DNA of 7,714 nt from a bacterium. Its GTDB lineage: Bacteria > Vulcanimicrobiota > Xenobia > RGZZ01. How positions within the stretch are numbered: the stretch's first letter is position 1; each line of letters starts with the position of its first letter. The notes under the pieces are model-generated. The model was not told the origin of the DNA. It ran no database searches and was given only the letters and a program-made list of their open reading frames with translations. The DNA is taken from the NCBI GenBank assembly GCA_021782195.1, contig JAJXVI010000095.1, positions 1-7,714 of the forward strand. Direction: 5' to 3'. This document shows, piece after piece, positions 1 to 6,608 of this stretch. Both the position numbers and the translations under genes were made by a program.

Positions 1-25
1 TGCGATTTCCGCCACTCGGGGATCC

Positions 26-54
26 TTCGCATCGCCCCTGTGCCCCTCTACAAT
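26..54 (+). promoter_or_regulatory. Candidate sigma70 promoter for the monooxygenase gene
   Basis: A -35-like TTCGCA (26-31) and a -10-like TACAAT (49-54) are separated by exactly 17 bp and end 44 bp before the GTG start at 99. The -10 matches the consensus at 5 of 6 positions and the -35 at 4 of 6. This is motif matching only; there is no independent support. Confidence 0.4.
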
Positions 55-98
55 TCCTACCACGACATCTGGAGATTTGTTGCAGGAGTGGCACGCGT

Positions 99-1526
99 GT
101 GAATGTACAGCACTTTTCGATAGTCGGTGGCGGTCTGAGCGGGGCCTTGATGGCCGTCTACCTGCGACGCGCCGGTCATGCGGTCGATGTTTTCGAACGA
201 CGGCCCGATCCGCGCACCCGCACGGCAATCGAGGAGGAACAGTCCGTCAACGTCGCGCTCTCGGTGCGAGGATGGTCGGCACTGACGCAGGCTGGCTTCG
301 ACGACGAGATCCTCTCGATTGCCGTTCCCATGGATGCCCAGATACTGCATCCGGTGCAGGGCGCACCAGACTGGCAGCCGTTCAGGAACCATCCCGACGG
401 ATTTCTGTGGTCGATCTCTCGCCGAGCGTTGAACGCCACGCTGCTCACGGCCGCCGAAAGTCACGGAGCGCGTCTCCACTTCAACCACGTCTGCAGGCGG
501 GTCGACCCCGATCGAGGTCTGCTGGAAGTAGAAGACGAGCAGAAGCAGATCCGCACGATCAGCAACACGGTCGTGATTGGCGCCGACGGTGCCGACTCCA
601 CGGTGCGCACCTGTTTGACGCACGACAGACAGGCTGCCGAGGTGCAGCGATATCTGACGTGGGGATACAAGGAACTTCACATGCCGTCGACGCGCGACGG
701 GTGGTGGCCACTGCACCCGCAGGCCATGCACCTCTGGCCGCGTGAACGGTTCATTCTCACCGCCCAACCCAACAACGACGGCTCGTTCACGTGCACGCTG
801 TACATGTCGCTCAACGATGACGACCTGAGCTTCAAAACGCTCAATACACCCGGCGCAATCCAGAACTTCTTCCGGGAAGCCTTCCACGACGCCCTTCCGC
901 ATCTCCCCGGACTGGTTGAAGAATTCATGCGACGGCCGACCCGTCGACTGAGAACCGTGGCGTGTTGCCCCTGGCATATCGCTTCCAACGTCGTGCTGAT
1001 CGGCGACGCGGCGCACGCGGTTGTCCCTTTCTGCAGCCAGGGAATGAACGCCGCCCTGGAAGATTGCACGCTTCTCGCGCAGGCCATTCGCGATTCAAAG
1101 GGCGACCTGGAAGACGCGTTCACTCGGTTCGAGGCGACTCGCAAGCCGGACACCGACGCGCTTGCCAGGATCTCGCTGCACCAGCTCGAGGAGATGCGGG
1201 GTTTCAAGTTCTCGACCGTGCAGCGATGGAAGGAGCATACGCACCGGGCCCTGGAACGGCTTTTCCCGTCACGTTTCCCGTCGCTGTACTCGATGGTCGC
1301 GCTGTCCCGCCTCTCGTACTCCGACGCTCGTCGAAGATCGCGTCGTCAGGCCGCCATTCTTGACGGTGTGATCGCCGGTACCGTCCTGGGGGCCACCGCC
1401 CTGATGGCTGCACGAGTCGCAGGCCATCGGGCCTCCTGCTCTTCAGCCGCTCCTGTCAGACGTTCTGCTGGCCCCGTCGACGGCGAGCCAGTCCAGCCAT
1501 CAAGGCCAGCCCACCCCACAGAATGA
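99..1526 (+). CDS. FAD-dependent monooxygenase, kynurenine 3-monooxygenase-like
   Basis: This is a 475-residue class A flavoprotein hydroxylase. The family uses NAD(P)H and O2 to hydroxylate aromatic substrates; true KMO converts L-kynurenine to 3-hydroxykynurenine. The GTG start is chosen because GGAG (85-88) lies 10 nt upstream and the Rossmann motif VGGGLSG begins at residue 9. Other marks are VFERRPDPR (31-39), NVALSVRG (51-58), GADGADSTVR (161-170), the KMO-typical HLWPRERF and SFTCTLYM blocks (211-218, 229-236), the FAD-binding GDAAH (302-306) with VPFCSQGMN (309-317), and YSMV (397-400). Recalled Pseudomonas fluorescens KMO aligns almost without gaps around the active site. There, carboxylate ligands R84, Y98 and N369 become Q81, F95 and Q362, while Y404 is kept as Y397. 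Substrate is therefore doubtful, and no gene symbol is given. A hydrophobic stretch (about 424-438) could be a membrane anchor. The final 23 residues are antisense to the neighbouring PEP-CTERM gene. Confidence 0.9.
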   Translation: MNVQHFSIVGGGLSGALMAVYLRRAGHAVDVFERRPDPRTRTAIEEEQSVNVALSVRGWSALTQAGFDDEILSIAVPMDAQILHPVQGAPDWQPFRNHPDGFLWSISRRALNATLLTAAESHGARLHFNHVCRRVDPDRGLLEVEDEQKQIRTISNTVVIGADGADSTVRTCLTHDRQAAEVQRYLTWGYKELHMPSTRDGWWPLHPQAMHLWPRERFILTAQPNNDGSFTCTLYMSLNDDDLSFKTLNTPGAIQNFFREAFHDALPHLPGLVEEFMRRPTRRLRTVACCPWHIASNVVLIGDAAHAVVPFCSQGMNAALEDCTLLAQAIRDSKGDLEDAFTRFEATRKPDTDALARISLHQLEEMRGFKFSTVQRWKEHTHRALERLFPSRFPSLYSMVALSRLSYSDARRRSRRQAAILDGVIAGTVLGATALMAARVAGHRASCSSAAPVRRSAGPVDGEPVQPSRPAHPTE

Positions 1527-2295
1527 GGGTCGAAGGCTCCGGCGTGTTCTCATTCTCGGCCAGCATTGGATAGCCGGCGGCGCCTTCAATCACGTCGTTT
1601 CCGCAGCTCATCGTCCAGTGGAGTCCCCACAACTCCGATGTTCCGGTCCAGCCCGGGTCGATGATGTCGAGGGAAAGCGTTCCTGCCGTCGGGTCAAGCG
1701 TCCAGCTCCCCGTGGCCGACGCGACGCGGTTGGCGCCGGCCTCTTGCGCATCGTACTGCACCGCCTGACCGTTGCGCACCAGGTAGCCTGGTGCCACCCA
1801 GCCTGGCGTCGGATAGAAGGAGGTCAGGATGCGCGGGTCCTGGTTTCCGCCGACCAGGGCGTACAGCGCAAGCGCACCGCCAAACCGACCACAACCAGAA
1901 GCGTCACCGGCGACCTGACAGTTCGTGTGCGCGCTCAGGACCGCCGCGTAGTCCCACTGCGTACCCGTGTTCGAGAGCTGGTCGTTCACGTAGGGAGCCG
2001 GACCAACAGGCGCCCATCCGCTCGTACTGATAAACAGATCCCCCAGTTGTGTGCCATCCACGTTTGGAGTCAGGAATTCTCGGAAATAATTACCGGATAT
2101 CGTGACCTGCAGGTTCCCGGCCGACGCCGAAACCTGCATGCTGGCGACGTCGAAGTTGCTGTCACCGACGATATCTCCGTAACCGTGGCCGTTCGCACCG
2201 ACGTAATTGTCGGCGATGGTGGTGACACATGGGGCACTCTGAGCAACGCCCATTGCCATGAGAAAAAACATTACACCCACCAGAATGTTTCTCAT
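1456..2295 (-). CDS. Secreted PEP-CTERM sorting-domain protein
   Basis: The 279-residue protein begins with a Sec signal peptide (about 1-20: MRN, a hydrophobic core, then AQS-A as likely cleavage site). It ends with a textbook PEP-CTERM tail: TPEPST (251-256), a hydrophobic segment (about 257-270) and RRRR (271-274). In this system an exosortase (EpsH/XrtA-type) removes the tail during export, usually in bacteria that make an exopolysaccharide. The mature part (about 21-250) is rich in Gly, Thr, Ser, Trp and Tyr, looks mainly beta-stranded, and has four cysteines (23, 126, 135, 231). A block just before the tail (LHWTMSCGNDVIEG, 225-238) resembles one I recall in other PEP-CTERM proteins. 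No enzymatic motif is visible, so a surface or matrix role is inferred. The ATG at 2295 has a GGGAG about 10 nt upstream. No exosortase gene lies in the window. Confidence 0.9.
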   Translation of the reverse strand: MRNILVGVMFFLMAMGVAQSAPCVTTIADNYVGANGHGYGDIVGDSNFDVASMQVSASAGNLQVTISGNYFREFLTPNVDGTQLGDLFISTSGWAPVGPAPYVNDQLSNTGTQWDYAAVLSAHTNCQVAGDASGCGRFGGALALYALVGGNQDPRILTSFYPTPGWVAPGYLVRNGQAVQYDAQEAGANRVASATGSWTLDPTAGTLSLDIIDPGWTGTSELWGLHWTMSCGNDVIEGAAGYPMLAENENTPEPSTLILWGGLALMAGLARRRRGQQNV

Positions 2296-2430
2296 AAAAC
2301 ACCGACTCCCGTCGCAGTGGTTCGCGACAACCCGTCGCGCAATTTCTTTCTACACAAGCGATATCGGCGCTAGGGCAGGGTGCTTCACCCTCGACAAAAG
2401 TCGAACGGTCTGTTCAAGCGGTCCATCGTT

Positions 2431-2440
2431 TGATATATCA
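2431..2440. promoter_or_regulatory. 10-bp palindrome TGATATATCA, possible operator
   Basis: TGATATATCA is its own reverse complement. It lies about 136 bp upstream of the PEP-CTERM start in AT-rich sequence. It could be a regulator half-site pair or part of a promoter, but a single 10-bp palindrome can arise by chance. Confidence 0.2.
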
Positions 2441-2671
2441 TGCCCTGTTTTCGGCGCATGCTCTCCGACGTTTGTCGCAATAAATCAGAGAGAATTGTCC
2501 AACGCGGGGCACAATGCGCGGCGCGCAAGGGCCTGGCCTGGACCTTCGTCGCAGCGGGACATGCGCCGCAGTCTGAACGTCGGCTACGCCGCAAAAAAGA
2601 CTCATTTTCGCAGGGACAATGGTCGCATTTTTTGTCTCGCACGCAGGTCCACCCGGAATCGGTCCTTCCGA

Positions 2672-2683
2672 CCGAATATTCGG
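2672..2683. promoter_or_regulatory. 12-bp palindrome CCGAATATTCGG, possible operator
   Basis: CCGAATATTCGG is a perfect 12-bp palindrome, with its symmetry ending at the flanking A and G. It lies between the PEP-CTERM gene and the tandem repeat, far (about 377 bp) from the PEP-CTERM start. A transcription-factor site is possible but unsupported. Confidence 0.2.
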
Positions 2684-2725
2684 GCACTTGAGGCACGAGC
2701 GGCGCACAAGGACCGGGGGTCGCCC

Positions 2726-2903
2726 CGCCGCGTCGCTACTGGCGCGACGCGCGGCCCTCATCCCCGAGTGGTCGTCCCATTACGCGCGCTCCACCGCCGC
2801 GTCGCTACTGGCGCGGCACGCGGCCCTCATCCCCGAGTGGTCGTCCCATTACGCGCGCTCCACCGCCGCGTCGCTACTCGCGCGACGCGCAGCCCTCGTC
2901 CCC
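2726..2903. repeat. 69-bp tandem repeat, about 2.6 copies, overlapping the PP2C stop
   Basis: Copies start at 2726, 2795 and 2864; the third is partial, to about 2903. Copies 1 and 2 differ at only two of 69 positions (2747/2816 and 2749/2818). The partial third differs from copy 1 at three of 40. The third copy contains the last codons and TAG stop of the phosphatase gene. Since 69 is a multiple of three, the same TAG recurs in frame in each upstream copy, as read on the minus strand. Copies 1 and 3 each contain a perfect 8-bp inverted repeat, CGCGTCGC / GCGACGCG, with a 7-nt loop. The high identity suggests recent duplication. Confidence 0.9.
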
Positions 2904-5171
2904 CCGCGTGCCTGGAGGACCCGCCGACGCGCGCTGTTCCTGCGCCGGAGCGTGCTCGCGCATCACCACGATGACCGTGACGTTGTCGTAACCGCCCAGT
3001 TCACATGCTCGCTTCACAAGCGTATGGGTAAGGCTGCGCGGATCGCGCTCGCGGCGCACGATTTCCTGCAATTCCGACTCCACCATCATATCCGTCAGGC
3101 CATCGCTACAGAGAATGATTCCCTCCCCTTCCCTCAAGTAGCGAATGTCCACCCCACGCAGCAGACTGTCCGGCGGCATGCCGATGTTCGAAGTGATCTG
3201 GTGACGCTGGGGATGGTAGAACGCCTGGTCCGCCGTAATCCTCCCCTGGTCCAGCAACTTCTGGACCTGCGAGTGATCGCGGGTCACCCGTTCAATGCTT
3301 CCATCCTGCCAGATTTTGTAGACCCGACTGTCGCCGACGTGCCCCACCGTCAACATCGGACCGATCGCCAGCACGCCAACCAGCGTAGACCCCGGCTTCT
3401 TGCGGCTCGAGGCGTGCATCTCCGCGGTATACTGGCGAAGACACTGATTCGTGCGATCAATCGAACCCACCATGCGGTCGACCAGGAACTCGTGATCCGT
3501 GACTTCCACCGCGTGGTCGCGCGAGACGGTGACATTCAGCCCGGCCAGCATCTCGACCGCCATCGACTTGAGCGTGATCTCGCTGGCCACCTCCCCAGCG
3601 TCGTGCCCCCCCATTCCGTCGGCCACCGCAAACAGCTCCAGCCGCAGCGGATGCCCTGCCGAGACAATGGTCTCCTCGAGAATGAGCAGCGCGTCCTCAT
3701 TCGAATCGCGAACGCATCCCCGATGTGTCCCCCAACCCGTGCGCTTTCGCACGATGCGGGTCGCGCCAAAGGCGTCGATCGCCTCCTGCGCGGCGTCGAG
3801 CGAGTTGAAGCGACCACACGTCAGGTCATCGAGCAACTTTCGCACCTCCGCCGACGTGTACAGTTGCGGGCTCCACACCGCCGGCTCGCTGCCGTGGGGC
3901 GCCTTCACCGGGCGCAGGTCCAGACTTGAGGAAAGACGCATGAAGTTGACCCGCGCCAGATTCGCGACGATCTGACGCAGGGCGTCGAGTCCATAGCGGT
4001 CGAGATCGAGTGTGTCCACACGGGACGCCTCCGCGGCGCTCCCGTCCCCCGATTCCTGGGGGAGCACGCCGCGCGGAACGCCGGCGAGCGTCCGCGACTC
4101 GCCCTCCATCCGCGCAAGGAGGTCGGCAGCGAGCACGGGCGCGGTGATGCGCGACGCACCCTCCGGCGCCGGAGCGGATTCCCGATCAGGAGCGGAAGCA
4201 TGGGCGGGGACGGGGACGGAGACGGGGGCGGAAGCGCCGTCCCCGCAGTCGGAGAGGGAAGTCTCGGAAGGCGCGCCGGGGACGCCCAAAGAGACGTCCG
4301 CGGAAGAGGGCGCCGCAGGCGCGGACGCGGACGGGTCCGCAACCTCCCGGGTCGGCGAAGAGGTCCCTTGCGCGGACAAAGTCCCCTCCTCTTCTCGCTC
4401 AAGCCCTTCACCAGTGGACGCGCCAGGCTCGCACCCAGCGGCGACGTCCGAGGAAACCGGCGCGCTCGGGACGGAGCATGCGTCGCCGCTCCCGAGCGAC
4501 ACGGGCGCGGGACGGGCGTCCGGGGGCGCGACGGGCACGGGCTCGGAAGCGTCCGCAGCGGAAGGCTCCCGGTCACGCGCGGTCCCCGGTTGGGCTACGA
4601 CGAGCGTCGCCTGCACGCTCACCGCGCCGACCGACTCGGCCGCGGACACCGCAGGGGCCGTTGCAACGGCACGAGAAGCGCGGGAACGGACGGGAGACAT
4701 CCAGCGGACCGTGCGAGGCGGGCATGTCACGAGGGTCTCCCACGTGCAGTGAACAATGTGCAGGTCGGCGTCCCGAGCAGCACGCAGCGCGGCCACGATG
4801 CGCGAGAGGAGTTCGAGGCGCAGGGGGTCCCAGCTGTAGTGGAGCCCACTCCCCAGGGACACGCCTCCTTCGAGATCGTAGACAAGAAACGGTGTCTCCC
4901 CGTGCACTCCCATGTCACAGGGAGACACGACCAGCGCCTTCTCCGCGTCAGACATGAAAGTCAGCGTGCTCGAGGAGTCCACTGAACGTCCCACGGCTTC
5001 GGCGGTCGTCTCGAGCAAAAGAAAACGGCGCTGCGAGGTCGCACTGGCAACCTCGCACACGCGGAGAGGACCGTTGGCGCACAGAGGTCTCGTGACAACA
5101 TATCGATCCACGGCGCCTATCCGGACGTCTCGGGAAGAGTCTGCCTCGTGGGCGGCCGTGCGGCTCGTCAT
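2874..5171 (-). CDS. PP2C-family Ser/Thr phosphatase with degenerate kinase-like N-terminus
   Basis: The 765-residue protein ends in a complete PP2C/PPM domain (about 478-738), a metal-dependent phosphoserine/phosphothreonine phosphatase. Its marks are NEDA (491-494), DGMGGH (518-523), GDSRVY (613-618), SDGLTDMM (689-696) and YDNVTVIV (728-735). All expected metal-binding aspartates are present (D493, D518, D690, D729), so it should be active. Residues about 20-160 look like a eroded protein-kinase fold: RYVVTRPL at the start, FLVYDLEGGVSL (95-106) like a kinase hinge, and DADLHIVHCTWETL (134-147) where HRDLKPEN would be. The lysine and HRD motifs are absent. Residues about 165-380 form an Ala/Pro/Ser/Glu-rich, probably disordered linker. 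A helical-looking stretch (about 385-475) precedes the phosphatase. No signal peptide or membrane segment is seen, so it is likely cytoplasmic. The ATG at 5171 has GAGAGG about 9 nt upstream. The stop lies inside a tandem repeat. Confidence 0.92.
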   Translation of the reverse strand: MTSRTAAHEADSSRDVRIGAVDRYVVTRPLCANGPLRVCEVASATSQRRFLLLETTAEAVGRSVDSSSTLTFMSDAEKALVVSPCDMGVHGETPFLVYDLEGGVSLGSGLHYSWDPLRLELLSRIVAALRAARDADLHIVHCTWETLVTCPPRTVRWMSPVRSRASRAVATAPAVSAAESVGAVSVQATLVVAQPGTARDREPSAADASEPVPVAPPDARPAPVSLGSGDACSVPSAPVSSDVAAGCEPGASTGEGLEREEEGTLSAQGTSSPTREVADPSASAPAAPSSADVSLGVPGAPSETSLSDCGDGASAPVSVPVPAHASAPDRESAPAPEGASRITAPVLAADLLARMEGESRTLAGVPRGVLPQESGDGSAAEASRVDTLDLDRYGLDALRQIVANLARVNFMRLSSSLDLRPVKAPHGSEPAVWSPQLYTSAEVRKLLDDLTCGRFNSLDAAQEAIDAFGATRIVRKRTGWGTHRGCVRDSNEDALLILEETIVSAGHPLRLELFAVADGMGGHDAGEVASEITLKSMAVEMLAGLNVTVSRDHAVEVTDHEFLVDRMVGSIDRTNQCLRQYTAEMHASSRKKPGSTLVGVLAIGPMLTVGHVGDSRVYKIWQDGSIERVTRDHSQVQKLLDQGRITADQAFYHPQRHQITSNIGMPPDSLLRGVDIRYLREGEGIILCSDGLTDMMVESELQEIVRRERDPRSLTHTLVKRACELGGYDNVTVIVVMREHAPAQEQRASAGPPGTRGDEGCASRE

Positions 5172-5382
5172 GGTGGTGGTCCTCTCGAATGAAGCCGGTC
5201 GCCGCCAGAGACAGGCTCATACGTCGCGCATCAAGAATCTTCCTGGAGCGCACGCGGGCCGACGGCAAACGGTGGTCCCCGCCCCTCCGTACGCTGCAAG
5301 ACCAGAGCCGTCCGCTGCCCGGAAACGGGGATGGATTGCATTTGTTGGGCAGGCAGTGCAGCAATCCTGCGCCGGTCCAGAA

Positions 5383-5401
5383 CTGTTCACAAGCTGTTAA
5401 C
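5383..5401 (+). repeat. Direct repeat CTGTTCAC / CTGTTAAC, 11 bp apart
   Basis: CTGTTCAC (5383-5390) and CTGTTAAC (5394-5401) match at 7 of 8 positions and start 11 bp apart, about one helical turn. They end 10 bp before the candidate -35 element. Overlapping them, AACTGT (5381-5386) and ACAGTT (5407-5412) form an inverted pair. The placement would suit an activator or response-regulator site, which is an inference. Confidence 0.3.
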
Positions 5402-5410
5402 ATTGCACAG

Positions 5411-5440
5411 TTGTCTGGAAGAAGAGGCGTCCGCTAGAAT
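5411..5440 (+). promoter_or_regulatory. Candidate sigma70 promoter for the hypothetical gene
   Basis: TTGTCT (5411-5416) and TAGAAT (5435-5440) are separated by 18 bp. The -10 matches TATAAT at 5 of 6 positions and the -35 matches TTGACA at 4 of 6. This would leave a 5' leader of roughly 65 nt before the ATG at 5511. Confidence 0.4.
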
Positions 5441-5510
5441 ACAGGTAATAACCTGCGGATTCTGGTCGCGCCTCGTCTGGCCGCGACCGTAGCCTGCTGA
5501 AGGAAACGCC

Positions 5511-6608
5511 ATGGACAGTATCCGTTCTCTCGGCCCCAACACTGCTCCCCAGGCCGGGGCAACCGCTCGTGTAGCGGCCGCTCCACCCAATCCGGAGACC
5601 CCCGTCGCCCGGACCGACTCGTTTGTGAGCAGTGAAGCCCTTGCGCCTGCTGCCCGGCCCGAACAGCCTCCGGCCACTCCGACGGCAATGGTCGCCGCCG
5701 AACCGCCCGCAGCAACGAACGGGGCTCCTCCCAAAGGATACGTCAACGTTCCCGTGGTGTTGACCGTACCCATCGAACTGGTGACCCCCGATGAGCACGG
5801 CAACATTCCTCTGCAGCAGTACACGCCGGATCTGCGTCCCCCTGACGTGTTCTACACGAACAAGCAAGAGGTCGACCGGCTGGTTGACACCGTCCGAAAA
5901 GAAACGCTTCCAACGGGCACCCACGCGGAGCTCGACGACTCTTCGGCCGGACACAAGATTGACGTGGCGCGCAACGTGATTGGCAAGATGGCTCCAAGCC
6001 TCGGGGGCCTTTCCGTCTACAGTCTCGCCCGTGAAGGCGCCCATTTGACGATCCCCGCCGCCGTGGCGGCTCCTCTCGCGCTCGTCGCGGGCGGCATCAC
6101 CGTCATGAGCGGCCTGGAGGCCGCACGCAAGAGCCTGAACACAAAAGCCTACTATCAAGAGCTCCAGAAGCAGGGCGTTCAGAACCTTCCCGTTCAGGTT
6201 CCCCAGCGCACCGCCGACGGTGTCCGCCAGACGACGATCGATGTGCCCATCGGGCGGGTGATCCAGGGCGCACAAGATCAGGCTGTCGTCGGTGGGGTGC
6301 AGGCTTTGAGCGGCGCTCTCACGGTTGCAGCCGGAGCCGCTGCCCTCGCTGCCCTTCCCGCGGCGGCGGCACTCGCCATCGGTGCCGTGGTACTCAACGT
6401 CGCCGGCCCGTTGTACGCGATGCGCAACCAGTTTGCGACGCTCTACCACGCCGTGGCCGACAAGATCAAGAACAGACTTCACCTGGGCGGCAACTCGACC
6501 CCGGCGGAAATACCCGAACTCAAGCAGGTACCGACTGCGTCGTCTCTTCCCCCGCCCGTCTCACCGGCCGGCCTGCTTCCTTCCCCCGAGCAGACGACCA
6601 CGTCCTGA
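5511..6608 (+). CDS. Hypothetical protein with two hydrophobic segments and disordered ends
   Basis: I do not recognise this 365-residue protein. The ATG is well supported by AAGGA (5500-5504), six nt upstream. Residues 1-75 are Ala/Pro/Thr-rich and probably disordered, with no signal peptide. Residues about 76-160 are mixed and look folded (VNVPVVLTVPIEL at 78-90, then a charged helix about 117-132). Two hydrophobic segments follow: about 179-203, and a long one at about 264-300 that could form a hairpin. Between them lies a polar stretch (204-260). After each comes a similar-looking amphipathic region (AARKSLNTKAYYQEL, AMRNQFATLYHAV), a hint of internal duplication. The tail (330-365) is Pro/Ser-rich. 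Hydrophobic hairpins without a Sec signal occur in injected effectors, translocators and pore-formers, but also in ordinary membrane proteins, so function is open. It diverges from the phosphatase gene. Confidence 0.8.
   Translation: MDSIRSLGPNTAPQAGATARVAAAPPNPETPVARTDSFVSSEALAPAARPEQPPATPTAMVAAEPPAATNGAPPKGYVNVPVVLTVPIELVTPDEHGNIPLQQYTPDLRPPDVFYTNKQEVDRLVDTVRKETLPTGTHAELDDSSAGHKIDVARNVIGKMAPSLGGLSVYSLAREGAHLTIPAAVAAPLALVAGGITVMSGLEAARKSLNTKAYYQELQKQGVQNLPVQVPQRTADGVRQTTIDVPIGRVIQGAQDQAVVGGVQALSGALTVAAGAAALAALPAAAALAIGAVVLNVAGPLYAMRNQFATLYHAVADKIKNRLHLGGNSTPAEIPELKQVPTASSLPPPVSPAGLLPSPEQTTTS

Larger units (their letters stand above)
2296..2725. other. Gene-poor intergenic region upstream of the PEP-CTERM gene
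   Basis: About 430 bp separate the PEP-CTERM start from the tandem repeat. Short reading frames cross it on both strands, but none has a convincing ribosome site or recognisable protein, so I call no gene. It is locally less GC-rich than its surroundings and has an A6 tract (2593-2598) and a T6 tract (2628-2633). It also holds two perfect palindromes, listed separately. The minus-strand promoter of the PEP-CTERM gene should lie here, but I could not pick a good -35/-10 pair or a sigma54 site. Confidence 0.6.
5172..5510. other. Divergent intergenic region between the PP2C gene and the hypothetical gene
   Basis: This 339-bp region separates two outward-facing starts, so it should hold promoters for both. 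I see a candidate for the rightward gene (5411-5440) with a direct repeat just upstream, both listed separately. For the leftward phosphatase gene I found no convincing -35/-10 pair. Reading frames crossing it have no recognisable product. Confidence 0.6.

Noticed and set aside
57..1016. Long minus-strand open frame opposite the monooxygenase
   Set aside because: It is a shadow: Arg/Val-rich with no family signature, while the plus frame has many KMO motifs.
1618..2373. Plus-strand open frame of 251 codons opposite the PEP-CTERM gene
   Set aside because: Antisense of a gene with clear signal peptide and PEP-CTERM tail; its product is Arg-rich and unrecognisable.
2726..2903. CRISPR-like array
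   Set aside because: Units are head-to-tail without unique spacers, so this is a plain tandem repeat.
2619..3929. Long plus-strand open frames across the repeat and opposite the phosphatase
   Set aside because: They mirror the PP2C coding sequence in GC-rich DNA; the periodic Arg/Ala-rich peptide at the start comes only from the 69-bp DNA repeat.
5397..6482. Minus-strand 361-codon frame opposite the hypothetical gene
   Set aside because: The plus frame has an excellent ribosome site, promoter candidate and coherent hydrophobic segments; the minus frame looks like a GC-driven shadow.
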